DNA of 15,861 bases from CAMCXT01 sp046302715. Its GTDB lineage: Bacteria > Bacteroidota > Bacteroidia > M30B66. Of this stretch, positions 14,401 to 15,861 are shown one piece after another; within the stretch, counting starts at the first letter, position 1; every line of letters begins with the position of its first letter. The notes under the pieces were generated by a model. It saw only the letters and a program-made list of their open reading frames with translations. It searched no databases and was not told where the DNA came from. The translations under genes and the position numbers were made by a program. The stretch lies in assembly GCA_046302715.1 (NCBI GenBank), contig JBKCHQ010000143.1:1-15861 (forward strand), read 5' to 3'.

Positions 14401-15861
14401 CAAATTGTTACGCTAAACGGTGAATCGGTAACAGTTACCATCTCTGATGGAAATGTGTTAATAAATGATGCATTGGTTATAGTTAGAGATATCCTCGCCG
14501 ATAATGGCGTGGTTCATGTAATTGACGCTGTATTGGTACCTCCAACACCTGAACCTGATACCACAGTTTGGGATATAGTTGTAAATAGTGAAGTGCACAA
14601 TACACTTGAGTCATTAGTGTTATTGGCAGGATTAGATGGAGCTTTAGATGGTCCAGGTCCGCTAACGCTTTTTGCACCAACAGATGCCGCTTTTGCTGCG
14701 TTACCACAGTCTGTTGTTGACGCTCTTGTTGCTGATCCTACTGGCGCTCTTACGGATGTGCTATTGTATCATGTGGTGGGTGCCCAAGCATTAAGTACCG
14801 ATCTTACCGATGGTCAGCAGGTGGTTACCTTAAATGGCGAATCTGTAACTGTTACCATAAATGTTGATGGTATCTTTATTAATGATGCTCAAGTAATCGT
14901 TAGAGATATTCTAGCTGATAATGGTGTGGTTCATGTGATTGATGCAGTATTGACACCTCCTGTGCCAGAACCTGATACTACCGTTTGGGATATTGTTGTT
15001 AACAGTGAGGTTCACAACACCTTAGAATCATTGGTATTATTGGCCGAATTGGATGGTGCATTGGATAACATTGATGCATCATTGACCTTATTTGCACCAA
15101 CAGATGCCGCGTTTGCTGCGTTAAATCCTACTCTAGTTGATGCACTAGTGGCTGACCCAACAGGAGCACTTGCGCAAGTACTATTGTATCATGTTGTTGG
15201 TTCTCAAGCCCTAAGCACTGATTTATCAGATGGTCAGCAAATCGTAACCTTAAACGGCGAATCTGTAACGGTTTCTATCACACCAGATGGCATTTTTATT
15301 AATGATGCCCAAGTTATTATCAGAGACATTCTTGCTGATAATGGAGTGGTTCATGTACTTGATGCAGTATTGACGCCTCCAACACCAGAACCAGATACCA
15401 CAGTATGGGACATCGTAGTAAACAGTGAAGTTCATAATACCCTTGAGTCTTTGGTTCAATTGGCCGAATTAGACGGCGCATTGGATAACATCGATGCATC
15501 ACTCACCCTATTCGCACCAACCGATGCGGCATTTGCTGCATTAGATCCGGCAGTAGTAGCGGCATTAACAGCTGATCCAACCGGAGCCCTTGCACAAGTA
15601 TTGTTGTACCACGTAGTAGGATCACAAGCATTGAGCGCTGATTTATCAGATGGTCAGCAAATCGTTACCTTAAATGGTGAATCTGTAACCGTAAGCATTG
15701 TAGATGGAAGCGTATTCATTAATGATGCACAGGTTATTATCGCCGACATCTTAGCAGATAACGGGGTTGTACATGTAATTGATGCGGTATTGACACCGCC
15801 TGTTCCGGAACCAGATACCACGGTATGGGACATCGTAGTAAACAGCGAAGTTCATAACACA
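11425..15861 (+). CDS. Giant secreted multidomain adhesin-like protein with tandem FAS1 domains (3' partial)
   Basis: The frame is open from 11404 through the window end with no stop. ATG 11425 gives a classic signal peptide (MKKTLLVLIAVFAGLF, cut after LQA near residue 22); ATGs at 11404 and 11419 are alternatives. At least 1479 residues are present. Domains by residue from 11425: 24-152 a Cys-containing beta domain resembling the bacterial PPC type; 153-298 GEVED domain with FGEAEDYAV at 288-296; 310-466 P-domain of proprotein-convertase type, ending GIWRLRACDDFAGDIG; 470-563 FN3-like with YDVYFGT and YFYQIVP; 565-681 CUB-like, ending APGWTAAISC; 687-780 a second FN3-like; 785-902 a second CUB-like, ending EAGWSANVSC; from 906 onward FAS1 domains in tandem. 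Each CUB-like module has a Cys near each end. The architecture fits an exported surface adhesin or matrix protein of Bacteroidota. Such proteins usually end in a type IX secretion sorting domain, which would lie outside the window. Binding partner unknown. Confidence 0.9.
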   Translation, partial: MKKTLLVLIAVFAGLFNLSLQAQCPNNNTLFFTYPAPTTIGASVGTGICIFAGEHYVITNMQAGSTYRLSSCGSPDLVDTRITVYPDASGGSALAFNDDFCGTRAQLDFTPATTGSYRILLDKTGPGNSCISSTTECGEIVVSLISTGAVTDYCTPQYAVGVSNGDFINGVSLGSISNLNTGSSTGSSYNDFTNLSTELLPSTAYQLTVQNNPDFSEIIAAWIDYNQDLTFSTDELLGQTSVAAGQNGVINFTTPASPAAGQTRMRVRMTFTIPVSGGQMDPCVSYQFGEAEDYAVSFPSDPPGPPSGLNFSTACGLSTTIQDNACPNNTTASVTVSGLDASLGTAQQLSSVDVIIEHAQASDLDLFLQAPDGSVIELSTDNGGLGADYGSYAGNVCTQVARFSMSAQTAITSANAPFIGSFIPEGNLNSLNNGINPNGIWRLRACDDFAGDIGTIRFFSVNFEALQTEVPSCADSYNLADAAQNVPVDQQLSWVAGTGQPTGYDVYFGTSQTPILVSDAQSTTSFNPGTLLPSTTYFYQIVPSNNAGDAVGCPIRSFTTSANEDVILMTNGSINTCTGIFTDGGGSNGNYANGDSLVFTIFPDAPNSAVQVDFSTFELEDGFDIFAIADGADENATVIGVYNGTNSPGIVTATNPTGALTFAFLADDIINAPGWTAAISCVPLTSVPSCVASSAPADLASGVSIDSDLTWTEGSGAPTSYDIYFGTNPAPALAQADFQGTTFDVGTLFYNTTYYYQIVPKNASGSATDCPVLQFTTESEPVTGILMQNGTLTVCDGQFFDSGAASNDYSTEESLTLTLLPEVSGNLVSVTFDQFSTEAELDVLTVYSGSTVSGSPIASLSGSDLVLPLTLTSSAADGALTFVFNSDLQVTEAGWSANVSCITVSDSTVWDIVVNSEVHNTLESLVLLAGLDGALDGPGPLTLFAPTDAAFAALPQVVVDALVADPTGALTDVLLYHVVGAQALSSDLTDGQQIVTLNGESVTVTISDGNVLINDALVIVRDILADNGVVHVIDAVLVPPTPEPDTTVWDIVVNSEVHNTLESLVLLAGLDGALDGPGPLTLFAPTDAAFAALPQSVVDALVADPTGALTDVLLYHVVGAQALSTDLTDGQQVVTLNGESVTVTINVDGIFINDAQVIVRDILADNGVVHVIDAVLTPPVPEPDTTVWDIVVNSEVHNTLESLVLLAELDGALDNIDASLTLFAPTDAAFAALNPTLVDALVADPTGALAQVLLYHVVGSQALSTDLSDGQQIVTLNGESVTVSITPDGIFINDAQVIIRDILADNGVVHVLDAVLTPPTPEPDTTVWDIVVNSEVHNTLESLVQLAELDGALDNIDASLTLFAPTDAAFAALDPAVVAALTADPTGALAQVLLYHVVGSQALSADLSDGQQIVTLNGESVTVSIVDGSVFINDAQVIIADILADNGVVHVIDAVLTPPVPEPDTTVWDIVVNSEVHNT
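14140..15861 (+). repeat. Tandem FAS1 (fasciclin) domain repeats within the giant gene, four full and one partial
   Basis: Units begin at each [D]-[ST]-T-VWDIVVNSEVHNT: R1 14140-14556 (417 bp), R2 14557-14973 (417 bp), R3 14974-15393 (420 bp), R4 15394-15813 (420 bp) and R5 15814 to the window edge. Each full unit encodes 139-140 residues with the FAS1 H1 motif TLFAPTDAAFAAL, the central LLYHVVG and the H2 motif NGVVHVIDAVL (VLDAVL in R3), and ends in a Pro/Glu linker such as TPPVPEPD. R1/R2 share GLDGALDGPGPL and GALTDVLLYH; R3/R4 share ELDGALDNIDASL and GALAQVLLYH, so there are two subtypes. Eukaryotic and bacterial FAS1 domains commonly mediate adhesion. The array continues beyond the window. 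Confidence 0.93.

Noticed and set aside
14129..15502. Several minus-strand open frames of 60-74 codons in the FAS1 region, resembling one another
   Set aside because: They recur because the plus-strand FAS1 repeats recur. They lie wholly inside the giant gene, are rich in improbable Leu/Gln/His stretches and have no recognisable domain.
14140..15861. Regular repeat array that might suggest CRISPR or a satellite
   Set aside because: Units are 417-420 bp, in frame, translate to FAS1 domains and differ mainly at third codon positions, so this is a protein repeat.

Overview
The window looks like a chromosomal segment of a Bacteroidota bacterium, most like marine or freshwater Flavobacteriales-type lineages. 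The evidence is moderate-to-low GC, no clear Shine-Dalgarno sites, three upstream matches to the Bacteroidota -7 promoter consensus TAnnTTTG, a long Bacteroidota-style YidC, and a large surface protein built from GEVED, P-domain, CUB-like and fasciclin modules. No tRNA, rRNA, CRISPR array, insertion sequence or phage gene was seen.

Layout. Positions 2-181 hold the C-terminal end of CTP synthase (pyrG, + strand). From 252 to 6753 all genes are on the minus strand. In transcription order they are ridA, a DUF423 membrane protein, an M32 metallocarboxypeptidase and a small lipoprotein (a tight four-gene cluster), then pckA (ATP-type PEP carboxykinase) with a 144-residue protein carrying a possible UVR-like motif, then a secreted GH5 glycoside hydrolase. 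At 6808 a CPA2/KefB-type cation:proton antiporter is transcribed divergently from ridA, and its 3' end overlaps the 3' end of convergent yidC (minus strand) by 23 bp. From 10897 onward everything is on the plus strand: a small secreted protein with a duplicated TGN...W motif, and then a very large open frame (11425 past the window end, at least 1479 codons) for a multidomain secreted protein. That protein ends, within this window, in four full and one partial tandem FAS1 domains.

How the genes fit together. The left part is housekeeping and central metabolism: nucleotide synthesis, gluconeogenesis, imine detoxification, peptide turnover, ion homeostasis and membrane-protein insertion. The right part is a probable cell-surface or adhesion locus. 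In many Bacteroidota pyrG lies directly upstream of yidC. Here they face each other across about 10.4 kb, with exactly the order and orientation that one inversion with breakpoints near 182-251 and 10598-10896 would give.

The most interesting parts are the giant modular adhesin-like gene, whose FAS1 repeats are nearly identical in protein but heavily diverged at synonymous sites except for a local high-identity tract, and the small two-repeat secreted protein just upstream of it. I did not find evidence for a clearly new defence or mobile system.
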